Assembly (NCBI GenBank): GCA_019247975.1
Contig: JAFBAD010000216.1
Coordinates: forward strand, 1-11,524
Length of the DNA stretch: 11,524 nucleotides
Origin: Acidimicrobiia bacterium
GTDB taxonomy: Bacteria > Actinomycetota > Acidimicrobiia > Acidimicrobiales > Iamiaceae
Direction: 5' to 3'
Shown here: positions 1-6,318 of the stretch, piece after piece
Position numbering within the stretch: position 1 is the stretch's first letter
Layout of the letters: every line of letters starts with the position of its first letter
Position numbers and translations under genes: made by a program
The notes under the pieces: model-generated
The model's database searches: none
What the model saw: only the letters and a program-made list of their open reading frames with translations
Told to the model about the DNA's origin: nothing

Positions 1-405
1 GTTGAGCATCCGGGCCAAGGTCTGGGCCAACAGCGTCTTGCCGCACCCCGTCGGGCCGATGAGCATGATGTTGGACTTGGCCAGCTCGACGTCGTCGGTG
101 TGCGTCGCACCGAACTGCACCCGCTTGTAGTGGTTGTAGACGGCGACGCTGAGGATCTTCTTCGCGTGGTCCTGGCCGATGATGTAGTCGTTCAGGAACT
201 CGTAGATCTCCTTCGGCTTGGGCAGCTCGCCGAAGTTGAGCTCGGAGGTCTCGGAGAGCTCCTCCTCGATGATCTCGTTGCAGAGGTCGATGCACTCGTC
301 GCAGATGTAGACGCCGGGTCCGGCGATCAGCTTCTTGACCTGCTTCTGCGATTTGCCGCAGAAGCTGCACTTGAGAAGTTCTCCCCCGTCTCCGAACTTC
401 GCCAC
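1..405 (-). CDS. clpX: ATP-dependent Clp protease ATP-binding subunit ClpX (N-terminal part, cut by window edge)
   Basis: ClpX is the AAA+ unfoldase that feeds substrates to ClpP in the cytoplasm. The 135 visible residues hold the N-terminal zinc-binding domain (CSFCGK near residue 14 and CDEC about 20 residues later), the linker, and the first part of the AAA+ module with a Walker A motif GPTGCGKT near residue 119. The rest lies beyond position 1. The start is a GTG at 403-405, chosen because a GAGGGG-type ribosome binding site lies just upstream and the protein then begins MAKFGDGGELLKCSFCGK, as in ClpX orthologues. It lies 28 bp after clpP on the same strand, so the two are probably co-transcribed. 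Confidence 0.97.
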   Translation of the reverse strand, partial: MAKFGDGGELLKCSFCGKSQKQVKKLIAGPGVYICDECIDLCNEIIEEELSETSELNFGELPKPKEIYEFLNDYIIGQDHAKKILSVAVYNHYKRVQFGATHTDDVELAKSNIMLIGPTGCGKTLLAQTLARMLN

Positions 406-433
406 GTCAAGGTCCCCTCGGTCGACGATCCGG

Positions 434-1075
434 TCAGCTGGCGGCCGTGATCGGTCCGCGGTTGTCGGCGAGCTCCCGTGCGGAGATCACCTCGTCGATG
501 ATGCCGTACTCCTTGGCCTGTTCCGCGGACAGTACGAAGTCGCGGTCGGTGTCCTTGCTGATCTGCTCGGTGCTCTGGCCCGTGTGGCGGGACAGGATCT
601 GGTCGAGCAGGTCACGCATCCGCATGATCTCGCGGGCCTGGATCTCGATGTCGGTGGCCTGGCCACCGCCCTGGCCCCAGGGCTGGTGCAGCAGCACCCG
701 TGCGTGGGGCAGGGCCAGGCGCTTGCCGGGGGTGCCGCAGGCCAGCAGCACCGCGGCGGCCGAGGCGGCCTGACCGAAGCAGATCGTCGTGATGTCCGGC
801 TTCACGTACTGGATCGTGTCGTAGATCGCGAACAGAGCCGTGATGTCGCCGCCCGGCGAGTTGATGTAGATGTTGATGTCCTTGTCGGGGTTCTCCGACT
901 CGAGGTGCAGCAGCTGGGCGCAGACCAGGTTGGCGATCGTGTCGTCGATCGGCGTGCCCAGGAAGATGATGTGGTCCTTCAGCAACCGCGAGTAGAGGTC
1001 GAAGGCCCGCTCGCCCCGGTTGGTCTGCTCGACCACCGTGGGAACCAGGTAGTTGTACGCGGGCTGGATGGTCAC
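434..1075 (-). CDS. clpP: ATP-dependent Clp protease proteolytic subunit ClpP
   Basis: This is the serine peptidase subunit that forms the Clp proteolytic chamber, 213 residues, of normal family length. The catalytic triad is visible as Ser105 (in GQAAS), His130 (in LLHQPWG) and Asp179 (in DRDF). The spacings of 25 and 49 residues match known ClpP enzymes. The substrate-binding strand (INSPGGD, 71-77) is also present. The start is GTG at 1073-1075, inside the GTGA overlap with the tig stop, with a GAAGAGGA ribosome binding site upstream; translational coupling to tig is likely. Actinobacteria usually carry two adjacent clpP genes, but only one lies here between tig and clpX. Confidence 0.97.
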   Translation of the reverse strand: MTIQPAYNYLVPTVVEQTNRGERAFDLYSRLLKDHIIFLGTPIDDTIANLVCAQLLHLESENPDKDINIYINSPGGDITALFAIYDTIQYVKPDITTICFGQAASAAAVLLACGTPGKRLALPHARVLLHQPWGQGGGQATDIEIQAREIMRMRDLLDQILSRHTGQSTEQISKDTDRDFVLSAEQAKEYGIIDEVISARELADNRGPITAAS

Positions 1076-2466
1076 TCGTCCTCTTCTTCAGGTGCTTCGG
1101 ATGGGGCCTCGTCGGCCTGATCGCCCTCGGCGTCGGCCTCTTCGGAGGTCTCGGGCTCGATCGTCAGCGCCGCCCGGTCGACGGGGTTTCCTGACTCATC
1201 GACCACCTCGACCTGCTCCAACAGCCATTCGAGGGCCTTTCGCTTCCTGATGTCGGAGCGTACCAACGGCACCTGCTCGTTGCGCTCGAACTGCTTGCGC
1301 ACCTGCTCCGGCTTCTGCCCGACCCGCTCGGCGATCGAGGCGAACTCCTCCTCGAGGTCCTCGTCGGTGACCTCCGTGCCTTCGGCCTCCGCCACGGCCC
1401 GCAGGGCGAGATCCACCTTGACCGCCTGGGTAGCCGTGTCGCGCAGCTCGGCGACGAAGGCCTCCTGGTCGTTGCCGGTCGCCGCCAGGTACTGACCGAG
1501 GTCCATGCCCTGGGCCTGCAGCCGCATGGCGAGGTCCTGGATCCGGTTCTGCACCTCGGCGTCGACGAGTGGCTCAGGGATCTCCTCGTCGACGAGCTCG
1601 GCCAGCGCCTCGCCCGTCTTCTCCTGGATCGCCATCTGCGCCTGGACCTTCTTGACCATCTCCATGCGCTTGCGGGTGTCGTCCCGCAGCTCCTGGATGG
1701 TCGAGAACTCCGACGCCTCCTCGGCCCACGCGTCGTCGGCGTCGGGGAGCCTCTGCTCGGCGACGTCCTTCACGAGCACCCGGAAGTCGACCGGGTCCTC
1801 GTCGGGCTGCGGGTGGTCGGCGGTGAACTGCAGGATGTCGCCGACCTTCGAGCCGGTCAGCTCCTCGTCGAGCTCGGGGACCACGTTCCCGCTGCCCACG
1901 ATGTAGTGGTAGTCGTCGGCGGTGAGGCCGCTCATCTGCTCGCCGTCCTGCGAGCCGGCGATGTCGATCGTGACCTGATCGCCCTCACGGGCTTCGCGCG
2001 AGACGGTGACGTACTCGGCGAACTGCTCGCGCAGGTGGTCGATGCGGTGGTCGATCTCCTCGTCGGTGACCTCGGGCGAGTCGATCGTGACCCGGAGGGT
2101 GGCGTAGCCGCCGACGGTGATCTGGGGCCGGATCTCGACGACGGCGTCGAACGCGACGTCGCCCTCGGTCTCGCCCGAGGTGATGTCGATCTCCGGCGCG
2201 GCGATCACGTCGACCTCGTGCTCGGTGACCGCCTGCGCGTAGTACTCCGGTAGGGCGTGCTGGAGGGCGTCGGCCCGAGCCGCCTCCACGCCCACCCGGG
2301 CCTCGAGGATGCGCCGCGGCGCCTTGCCGGGCCGGAACCCGGGGATGCGCACCTCATGGGCGATCCGCTTGAAGGCGGCGTCCACCTCTTTGTCGAACTC
2401 GGACTCGCCGACCTCGATCGAGACCTTGACCTTGTTGCCCTCGAGGGGCTCGACGGTGGACTTCAT
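1072..2466 (-). CDS. tig: Trigger factor (ribosome-associated chaperone and peptidyl-prolyl isomerase)
   Basis: Trigger factor binds near the ribosomal exit tunnel and helps nascent chains fold. The 464-residue product has the ribosome-binding signature GFRPGKAP at residues 43-50, the same position as in the E. coli protein. An FKBP-type isomerase domain follows at about 158-240 and a helical chaperone domain after that. The C-terminal tail is very acidic (alternating E, D, A and S). The ATG at 2464-2466 is chosen because the protein then begins MKSTVEPLEGNKVKVS, typical of the family. The frame stays open up to 2559, but only by reading through a palindromic repeat. No good Shine-Dalgarno precedes the ATG; a TACACT -10 box ends 10 nt upstream, so the mRNA leader is probably only a few nt. 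It heads the tig-clpP-clpX operon. Confidence 0.96.
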   Translation of the reverse strand: MKSTVEPLEGNKVKVSIEVGESEFDKEVDAAFKRIAHEVRIPGFRPGKAPRRILEARVGVEAARADALQHALPEYYAQAVTEHEVDVIAAPEIDITSGETEGDVAFDAVVEIRPQITVGGYATLRVTIDSPEVTDEEIDHRIDHLREQFAEYVTVSREAREGDQVTIDIAGSQDGEQMSGLTADDYHYIVGSGNVVPELDEELTGSKVGDILQFTADHPQPDEDPVDFRVLVKDVAEQRLPDADDAWAEEASEFSTIQELRDDTRKRMEMVKKVQAQMAIQEKTGEALAELVDEEIPEPLVDAEVQNRIQDLAMRLQAQGMDLGQYLAATGNDQEAFVAELRDTATQAVKVDLALRAVAEAEGTEVTDEDLEEEFASIAERVGQKPEQVRKQFERNEQVPLVRSDIRKRKALEWLLEQVEVVDESGNPVDRAALTIEPETSEEADAEGDQADEAPSEAPEEEDE

Positions 2467-2476
2467 GGAGCGACCG

Positions 2477-2482
2477 AGTGTA
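2477..2482 (-). promoter_or_regulatory. Predicted -10 box of tig
   Basis: TACACT on the minus strand fits the TANNNT pattern. It ends 10 nt before the tig ATG, which places the transcription start about 3 nt upstream of the start codon. No convincing -35 hexamer is visible. This is inferred from pattern and position only. Confidence 0.5.
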
Positions 2483-2515
2483 GGTGCTGCCCAGGCGATC
2501 CCCGTGCTGGTTGCT

Positions 2516-2625
2516 CCGTTCTGAGTGCAGATGCGGCCCGCCACGGGCGTGATCTGCACTCAGAAGCGCGGCTGGCCGTTCTGAGTGCAGATGTGGCCCG
2601 CCACGGGCGTGATCTGCACTCAGAA
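2516..2625. repeat. Two copies of a palindromic element, 60-bp period
   Basis: Two 50-bp units (2516-2565 and 2576-2625) differ at one base (C at 2534, T at 2594). Each has perfect 14-nt inverted arms TTCTGAGTGCAGAT / ATCTGCACTCAGAA (2519-2532 with 2552-2565; 2579-2592 with 2612-2625) around a 19-nt centre. The centre itself can form a 5-bp GCCCG/CGGGC stem with a CCA loop. The pair lies in the divergent region between tig and the MauE-like gene, with 36 and 35 nt separating its edges from the two predicted -10 boxes. It could be a pair of operators, a REP- or MITE-like repeat, or both. No further copy is visible in the window. Confidence 0.95.
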
Positions 2626-2660
2626 CCTCCGGCGCGTCTCGGGGGGCTGCAACGGCTCGC

Positions 2661-2666
2661 TACCGT
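2661..2666 (+). promoter_or_regulatory. Predicted -10 box of the MauE-MauD-LGFP operon
   Basis: TACCGT, within CGCTACCGT, ends 9 nt before the ATG at 2676, so the transcript would be leaderless or have a leader of 2-3 nt. The same 9-mer precedes the tRNA-Gly at 6189-6197, which supports it as a real promoter element. No Shine-Dalgarno sequence precedes the ATG. Confidence 0.5.
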
Positions 2667-2675
2667 TGAAGCCGC

Positions 2676-3203
2676 ATGACGGCTGCCGCTGGACCGTTCT
2701 TCGTGGTCGCCACCCTCCTGGGGGCGGCGGGCGTGGCGAAGCTGCGGCGGCCGGTCCCCACCGCCAAGGCGATGCGGGCCGCGGGACTCCCGGGCTCCCC
2801 CGCGCTGGCCCGGGCGCTCGGTGCGGTCGAGGTCGTCTTCGCCGTGCTCGCCCTGGTCTTCGGGGGCGTCTCGACTGCGCTCGTGGTCGCCGCTGCCTAC
2901 GTCGGCTTCGCCTCGGTCTCGATCCGGCTCATGGCCCGGCCCGCCGCCGCGGGCTGCGGCTGCTTCGGTGACGAGTCCGCGCCGGTCACCAACCTCCACG
3001 TCGCGCTCAACCTCGGCGCCGCCGCGCTGGCTGCGATCGCCGCGCTGTCGCCGACGAAGGGCCTGCCCTCGCTGATCGCCGACGAGCCCGCCGCATCGAT
3101 CCTCCTCGTCGCGCTGGTCGCGATCGGAACCGTGCTCGGGCAGGCGGCGTACACGTCGCTGGCCGAGGTCAACGCAGCGTCGCGCGAAGGAGAGCCCCGC
3201 TGA
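2676..3203 (+). CDS. MauE-like (DoxX/VKOR-type) membrane redox protein
   Basis: The product is 175 residues with four or five predicted membrane helices (about 7-23, 45-63, 67-86, 107-124 and 139-158). A CGCFG motif sits at 94-98 between helices 3 and 4, as is characteristic of the MauE family. In methylotrophs MauE works with MauD in maturing the cysteine-rich methylamine dehydrogenase light chain. Cys94 and Cys96 would be the redox pair. The ATG is the first codon after a likely -10 box. The stop overlaps the start of the MauD-like gene (CTGA at 3200-3203). The downstream cysteine-rich exported protein is the obvious candidate substrate. The family call is well supported; the partner assignment is inferred from context. 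I give no gene symbol because the pathway is clearly not ordinary methylamine oxidation. Confidence 0.85.
   Translation: MTAAAGPFFVVATLLGAAGVAKLRRPVPTAKAMRAAGLPGSPALARALGAVEVVFAVLALVFGGVSTALVVAAAYVGFASVSIRLMARPAAAGCGCFGDESAPVTNLHVALNLGAAALAAIAALSPTKGLPSLIADEPAASILLVALVAIGTVLGQAAYTSLAEVNAASREGEPR
3187..3192 (+). promoter_or_regulatory. Ribosome binding site that decides a CTG start
   Basis: AAGGAG lies 7 nt before the CTG at 3200. No ATG, GTG or TTG is suitably placed for it in the MauD-like frame. The next usual start (GTG at 3257) would lose most of the N-terminal membrane anchor. Confidence 0.65.
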
Positions 3204-4009
3204 CCGGTCTCCTGCTGGCGGTCGAGACCGTCGTCCTCGCGCTGCTCGCGCTGCTCGTGATCGGGCTGCTGCGCAGCCACGCGGAGATCCTCCGCCGCCT
3301 GCACGACCTCGGCGTCGACCTCGAGGACCCGCGTCCCCGCACGGTCACCCGCGACCAGTTCAACGTGTTCCCCCAGATGCCCCAGCCGGGCGCGACCGAC
3401 GCGCTGCCCGAGGGCCGCGACCTCAGCGGCGTCGACATCGGCGACGACGCGATCTCGGTGCGGGTCGTCGGCGTCCCGCACACCACGCTCGTCGCGTTCC
3501 TGTCGGGCACGTGCCTCACGTGCGAGCGGTTCTGGGACGCGTTCTCCCGTCCGGCCGAGCTCGGGCTCGCGCCCAACGTGCGACTCGTCGTCGTGACGAA
3601 GAGCCCCGGGGAGGAGAGCCCGGCCCGCATCTCGGAGGTCGCGCCGGCCGGGATCCCGGTCGTGATGTCCTCGGAGGCGTGGCAGGCGTACTCGGTGCCC
3701 GGCTCCCCGTACTTCGTGCTGGTCGACGGTCCCTCCGGCAAGGCCCGGGGTGAGGGCACCGGCATCGACTGGCCGCAGGTGCGCGGCCTGCTCGAGCAGG
3801 TCGCCGACGACGAGGTGTTCGCCAGCCAGCTCGAGGCCCGACGGGTGCCGAAGCCCTCGGCCGACGACGCTCGTGAGCGACGGGTCGACGCCGAGCTCAT
3901 GTCCGCCGGCATCCGTCCCGGCGACCCGAGCCTGTACGGATCACCGGCGACCGGCGAGGCGACGACCGAACCGGGGACCGACGGCGAACCGGGGCGCAGG
4001 AGCGCGTGA
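3200..4009 (+). CDS. MauD-like membrane-anchored thioredoxin-fold protein
   Basis: With a CTG start at 3200 the product has 269 residues. An N-terminal hydrophobic segment (about 3-23, rich in L, V and A) would anchor it in the membrane with the rest outside. A thioredoxin-like domain follows at roughly 85-210, with the active-site motif CLTC (Cys105 and Cys108) and a proline (Pro170, in VPGSPYFVLVD) at the place expected for the cis-proline loop. The C-terminal tail of about 50 residues is polar and probably flexible. MauD of methylotrophs has the same layout and is needed for the disulfide-rich light chain. The start is chosen from the strong AAGGAG 7 nt upstream and from preservation of the anchor; the alternative is GTG at 3257 (250 residues). 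The stop overlaps the next start (GTGA at 4006-4009). Confidence 0.85.
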   Translation: MTGLLLAVETVVLALLALLVIGLLRSHAEILRRLHDLGVDLEDPRPRTVTRDQFNVFPQMPQPGATDALPEGRDLSGVDIGDDAISVRVVGVPHTTLVAFLSGTCLTCERFWDAFSRPAELGLAPNVRLVVVTKSPGEESPARISEVAPAGIPVVMSSEAWQAYSVPGSPYFVLVDGPSGKARGEGTGIDWPQVRGLLEQVADDEVFASQLEARRVPKPSADDARERRVDAELMSAGIRPGDPSLYGSPATGEATTEPGTDGEPGRRSA

Positions 4010-4500
4010 AGCTCTCGGCGCACGGCATCACCACCGACCTGCCGGCGGGCTGGGAAGGCCGGATCACCAAGCGGCGCCGGCCGACCGTGGTGTCGGCGCG
4101 CGCCGGAGGGCCCGGCCCGGTCGGTTCGCCCGAGGAGGTCCCCCAACCGGTCGTCCACCTGGCGAACTTCGCGCTGCCCGAGGAGCGGGGTGACTTCGGG
4201 AGCGGCGCCGTCGATCGCATGGGTTCCGGCGACGTCTTCGTGACGCTGTTCGAGTACGGGCCCGAGAGCGTCGGCCAGGCGCTGTTCGCGCAGCAGGGCA
4301 TCCCGCTGCTCCGGCCGCGGATGTTCGCGTCGAACGCGCTGCAGAAGACGATCTCCGGTCAGGCGGGGTGCCAGCGGTTCTTCACCGTGGCGAACCGCGC
4401 CTTCTGCCTGTACGTCGTGCTGGGACGTCACCGGGAGGCGACGACGCTCGTGCCACACGCCAACACCGTCCTCCGGAACACGAGGATCTCGTCTCGATGA
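4006..4500 (+). CDS. Unrecognised 164-residue protein in the MauE-MauD-LGFP operon
   Basis: I do not recognise a family. The product begins VKLSAHGITTDLPAGWEGRI and has no signal peptide or membrane helix, so it is probably cytoplasmic. It looks like a compact alpha/beta protein, with a Gly/Pro-rich stretch at 34-48 and two cysteines late in the chain (Cys122 and Cys134). The GTG start overlaps the stop of the MauD-like gene and is preceded at short spacing by AGGAG. Its stop overlaps the ATG of the Tat-exported LGFP protein (ATGA at 4497-4500). Codon use matches the neighbours. This tight coupling suggests it acts on, or with, the exported protein, for example as a chaperone or maturation factor. 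That role is inference from position only. Confidence 0.85.
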   Translation: MKLSAHGITTDLPAGWEGRITKRRRPTVVSARAGGPGPVGSPEEVPQPVVHLANFALPEERGDFGSGAVDRMGSGDVFVTLFEYGPESVGQALFAQQGIPLLRPRMFASNALQKTISGQAGCQRFFTVANRAFCLYVVLGRHREATTLVPHANTVLRNTRISSR

Positions 4501-6173
4501 GCGGACGTCTGAGCCAGCGCGTGCTCGCCGGTGCCGACAAGATCCTCGGCAGCCAGGACCGCCGCGGCTTCCTCGCCAAGATGGCCGTCGCCGGGTCCGC
4601 GATCGCGGTCAACCCGATGCAGTTCATCTTCAAGCCGGGCACCGCCTACGCCGCCGTGTGCGGCACGTGCTCGGACGGCTGGACCGCGTTCTGCTGCACC
4701 GTCAACAGCGGTCGCAACTCCTGCCCGTCGGGCAGCTTCGTCGGTGGCTGGTGGAAGGCCGACAACGCGGCGTACTGCTGCGGGCAGGCCCGATACATCA
4801 TCGACTGCAACGCAAGCTGCCCGACCAGCTGCAACTGCCACTGCTCGGGCGCCAGCTGCGACGGTCGGCGGGTCTGCTGCAACCAGTTCCGGTACGGCCA
4901 GTGCCACCAGGAGATCTCCTGCTACGGACCGGTCGTGTGCCGGGTCGCGACGTGCACACCGCCGTGGCAGTACGACGCGTCGTGCACGTCGACGAGCGCG
5001 ACCGACAACGCCACCCGCACCCACGGCGCGCCGTGCATCTCGAACGACTGCATCAGCGACATCGAGCGGCTGTACCGCGCGATGGGCGGCGCCGACGGCA
5101 CGCTCGGTCCGGTCGTCATCTCGGAGCGGGAGGTGACGCAGCACACCGGCCGGTACGCCAAGTACCAGCACGGCTACATCCTCCAGAAGTACGGCGCCGA
5201 GCCCCACGAGGTGCACGGCTCGGTGGCCACGCTGTACGAGGACCTCGAGCTCTACCGCGGCGAGCTCGGTTGGCCGACGACGAACCTCAGCCGGGTGGGT
5301 GATGGCAGCGGGTACTACTCGAAGTTCGAGAGCGGCGTGATCTACGTCGGCCCGACCGGCACCCGCGCCGTGTCAGGCGCGTTCGCTCCGCTGCTGAGCA
5401 GCACCGGCGGCGTGCGCGGGCCGCTCGGGTACCCGACCTCGGCGTCGCAGCCGACGGCCGGCGGCATCGGGCGGGTGCAGCTCTTCCAGGGTGGCAGCGC
5501 GTGGTTCAGCTTCAGCACCGGCGCCCACTGGCTCCGTGGCGCGATCAGCACGGCGTACCGCGACTTCGGCGGCGCCGACTCCGAGCTCGGCTTCCCGACC
5601 ACCGACACCGCCGGGAGCGCGGGGGGCGCGTACAACCACTTCGAGCACGGCGGCATCTACAGCAAGAGCGGCCCGGGCACCCACATCCTCACCGGCACGA
5701 TGTACAACAAGTACCGGGGGAAGATCGGCGAGATGGCGGGCGACCTCGGCTACCCGACCACCGACCGCGTGCAGCAGGGCTCGGGGTACCGCGTCACCTT
5801 CGAGACGGGCGAGATCGCGTACCGCCGCGACGTCTCGCTAGCCGAGGTGCACGGTCGCATCGTGACCAAGTGGAAGGCGAAGGGCGGGTACGGCGGGCCG
5901 CTCGGGTGGCCGACCCACGACACCGACGTGATGCCCGACGGCGTCGGCCGCCGGTCCCGCTTCGACAACGGCGCGGTGTACACGCAGGGCACGGCCGGCG
6001 TGTGGGAGGTACACGGGCCGATCTACGTCCGCTACATCCAGCTCGGTGAGACGGGTGGTTCGCTGGGCTACCCGCGCAGCGACGTGTACGCGGTCGGCAG
6101 CGACTTCCGTTGCGACTTCCAGCACGGCCACCTCACCTACGACCCCGACTCCGGAGTCGTCTCGGGCCCCTGA
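4497..6173 (+). CDS. Tat-exported protein with cysteine-rich methylamine dehydrogenase light-chain-like domain and seven LGFP repeats
   Basis: The product is 558 residues. A twin-arginine signal is clear: DRRGFLAK at 21-28, a modest hydrophobic stretch, and a likely signal peptidase site after AYA (50-52). Residues 55-185 hold 22 cysteines, several as CC or CxC pairs. Features recalling the methylamine dehydrogenase light chain are CP(S/P)G after the first CC, a Trp (85/86), a CC followed by Cys 8 residues later (128 to 136), and ISCYG near 140 where the enzyme has IIWCFG. By my hand alignment the second TTQ tryptophan is Ser141. Seven LGFP repeats of 51-54 residues follow (starting at about 189, 242, 295, 349, 401, 454 and 508), with cores such as LGWPTT, LGYPTS and LGFPTT. 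Such repeats occur in actinobacterial cell-wall proteins. One further cysteine, Cys539, lies in the last repeat. The ATG at 4497 is preferred over upstream starts because the Tat signal then lies near the N-terminus and the overlap with the previous stop is 4 nt. Tat and LGFP calls are strong; the light-chain relation is moderate. Confidence 0.88.
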   Translation: MSGRLSQRVLAGADKILGSQDRRGFLAKMAVAGSAIAVNPMQFIFKPGTAYAAVCGTCSDGWTAFCCTVNSGRNSCPSGSFVGGWWKADNAAYCCGQARYIIDCNASCPTSCNCHCSGASCDGRRVCCNQFRYGQCHQEISCYGPVVCRVATCTPPWQYDASCTSTSATDNATRTHGAPCISNDCISDIERLYRAMGGADGTLGPVVISEREVTQHTGRYAKYQHGYILQKYGAEPHEVHGSVATLYEDLELYRGELGWPTTNLSRVGDGSGYYSKFESGVIYVGPTGTRAVSGAFAPLLSSTGGVRGPLGYPTSASQPTAGGIGRVQLFQGGSAWFSFSTGAHWLRGAISTAYRDFGGADSELGFPTTDTAGSAGGAYNHFEHGGIYSKSGPGTHILTGTMYNKYRGKIGEMAGDLGYPTTDRVQQGSGYRVTFETGEIAYRRDVSLAEVHGRIVTKWKAKGGYGGPLGWPTHDTDVMPDGVGRRSRFDNGAVYTQGTAGVWEVHGPIYVRYIQLGETGGSLGYPRSDVYAVGSDFRCDFQHGHLTYDPDSGVVSGP

Positions 6174-6191
6174 GCCGCTGCGGCGACCCGC

Positions 6192-6197
6192 TACCGT
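6192..6197 (+). promoter_or_regulatory. Predicted -10 box of tRNA-Gly
   Basis: TACCGT ends 10 nt before the mature 5' end of the tRNA, within the same 9-mer (CGCTACCGT) seen before the MauE-like gene. It would let the tRNA be transcribed independently of the operon that ends 34 nt upstream of it. Confidence 0.5.
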
Positions 6198-6207
6198 CGT
6201 CAGTCCC

Positions 6208-6279
6208 GCGGGTGTAGCTCAATGGCCAGAGCTCCTGCCTTCCAAGCAGGTGATGCGGGTTCGATTCCCGTCACCCGCT
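6208..6279 (+). tRNA. tRNA-Gly (anticodon TCC)
   Basis: A complete 72-nt cloverleaf can be drawn. The acceptor stem is GCGGGTG/CACCCGC with discriminator T, and the D stem is GCTC/GAGC. The anticodon stem CCTGC/GCAGG encloses loop CTTCCAA (anticodon TCC). The T arm is GCGGG-TTCGATT-CCCGT with one G-T pair. The 3' CCA is not encoded. It reads GGA, and by wobble GGG, glycine codons. Confidence 0.97.
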
Positions 6280-6281
6280 CT

Positions 6282-6318
6282 CGCTCGAAACCGCTAGTCA
6301 GTGGCGGTGTTTCGAGCG
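6282..6318 (+). terminator. Hairpin just after tRNA-Gly, probable terminator
   Basis: CGCTCGAAA (6282-6290) pairs with TTTCGAGCG (6310-6318), extended by CCGC/GCGG with a 2-nt bulge and a small loop. No run of T follows, which is common for terminators in GC-rich actinobacteria. Position directly after the tRNA supports the call. Confidence 0.6.

Noticed and set aside
2467..2559. 31-codon N-terminal extension of trigger factor
   Set aside because: It reads through one palindromic repeat and a predicted -10 box; the family N-terminus begins at the ATG at 2466.
2516..2625. Two near-identical units with regular 60-bp spacing as a CRISPR array
   Set aside because: Only two units, each itself a long palindrome, with a 10-13-bp interval rather than spacers; no cas genes nearby.
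3169..4458. Long open frame on the minus strand (429 codons)
   Set aside because: It is opposite the MauD-like and 164-residue genes; the Arg/Ser/Pro-rich low-complexity product is typical of an antisense shadow in GC-rich DNA.
4368..4496. Longer start for the LGFP protein
   Set aside because: It lies within the 164-residue gene in another frame and would bury the Tat signal far from the N-terminus.
2676..6173. A true methylamine dehydrogenase operon
   Set aside because: No heavy chain, amicyanin or MauG gene is present, the second TTQ tryptophan seems missing, and the protein carries LGFP repeats.
6208..6279. tRNA-Gly as an attachment site of an integrated element
   Set aside because: I see no direct repeat of the tRNA 3' end further downstream in the window and no integrase gene.
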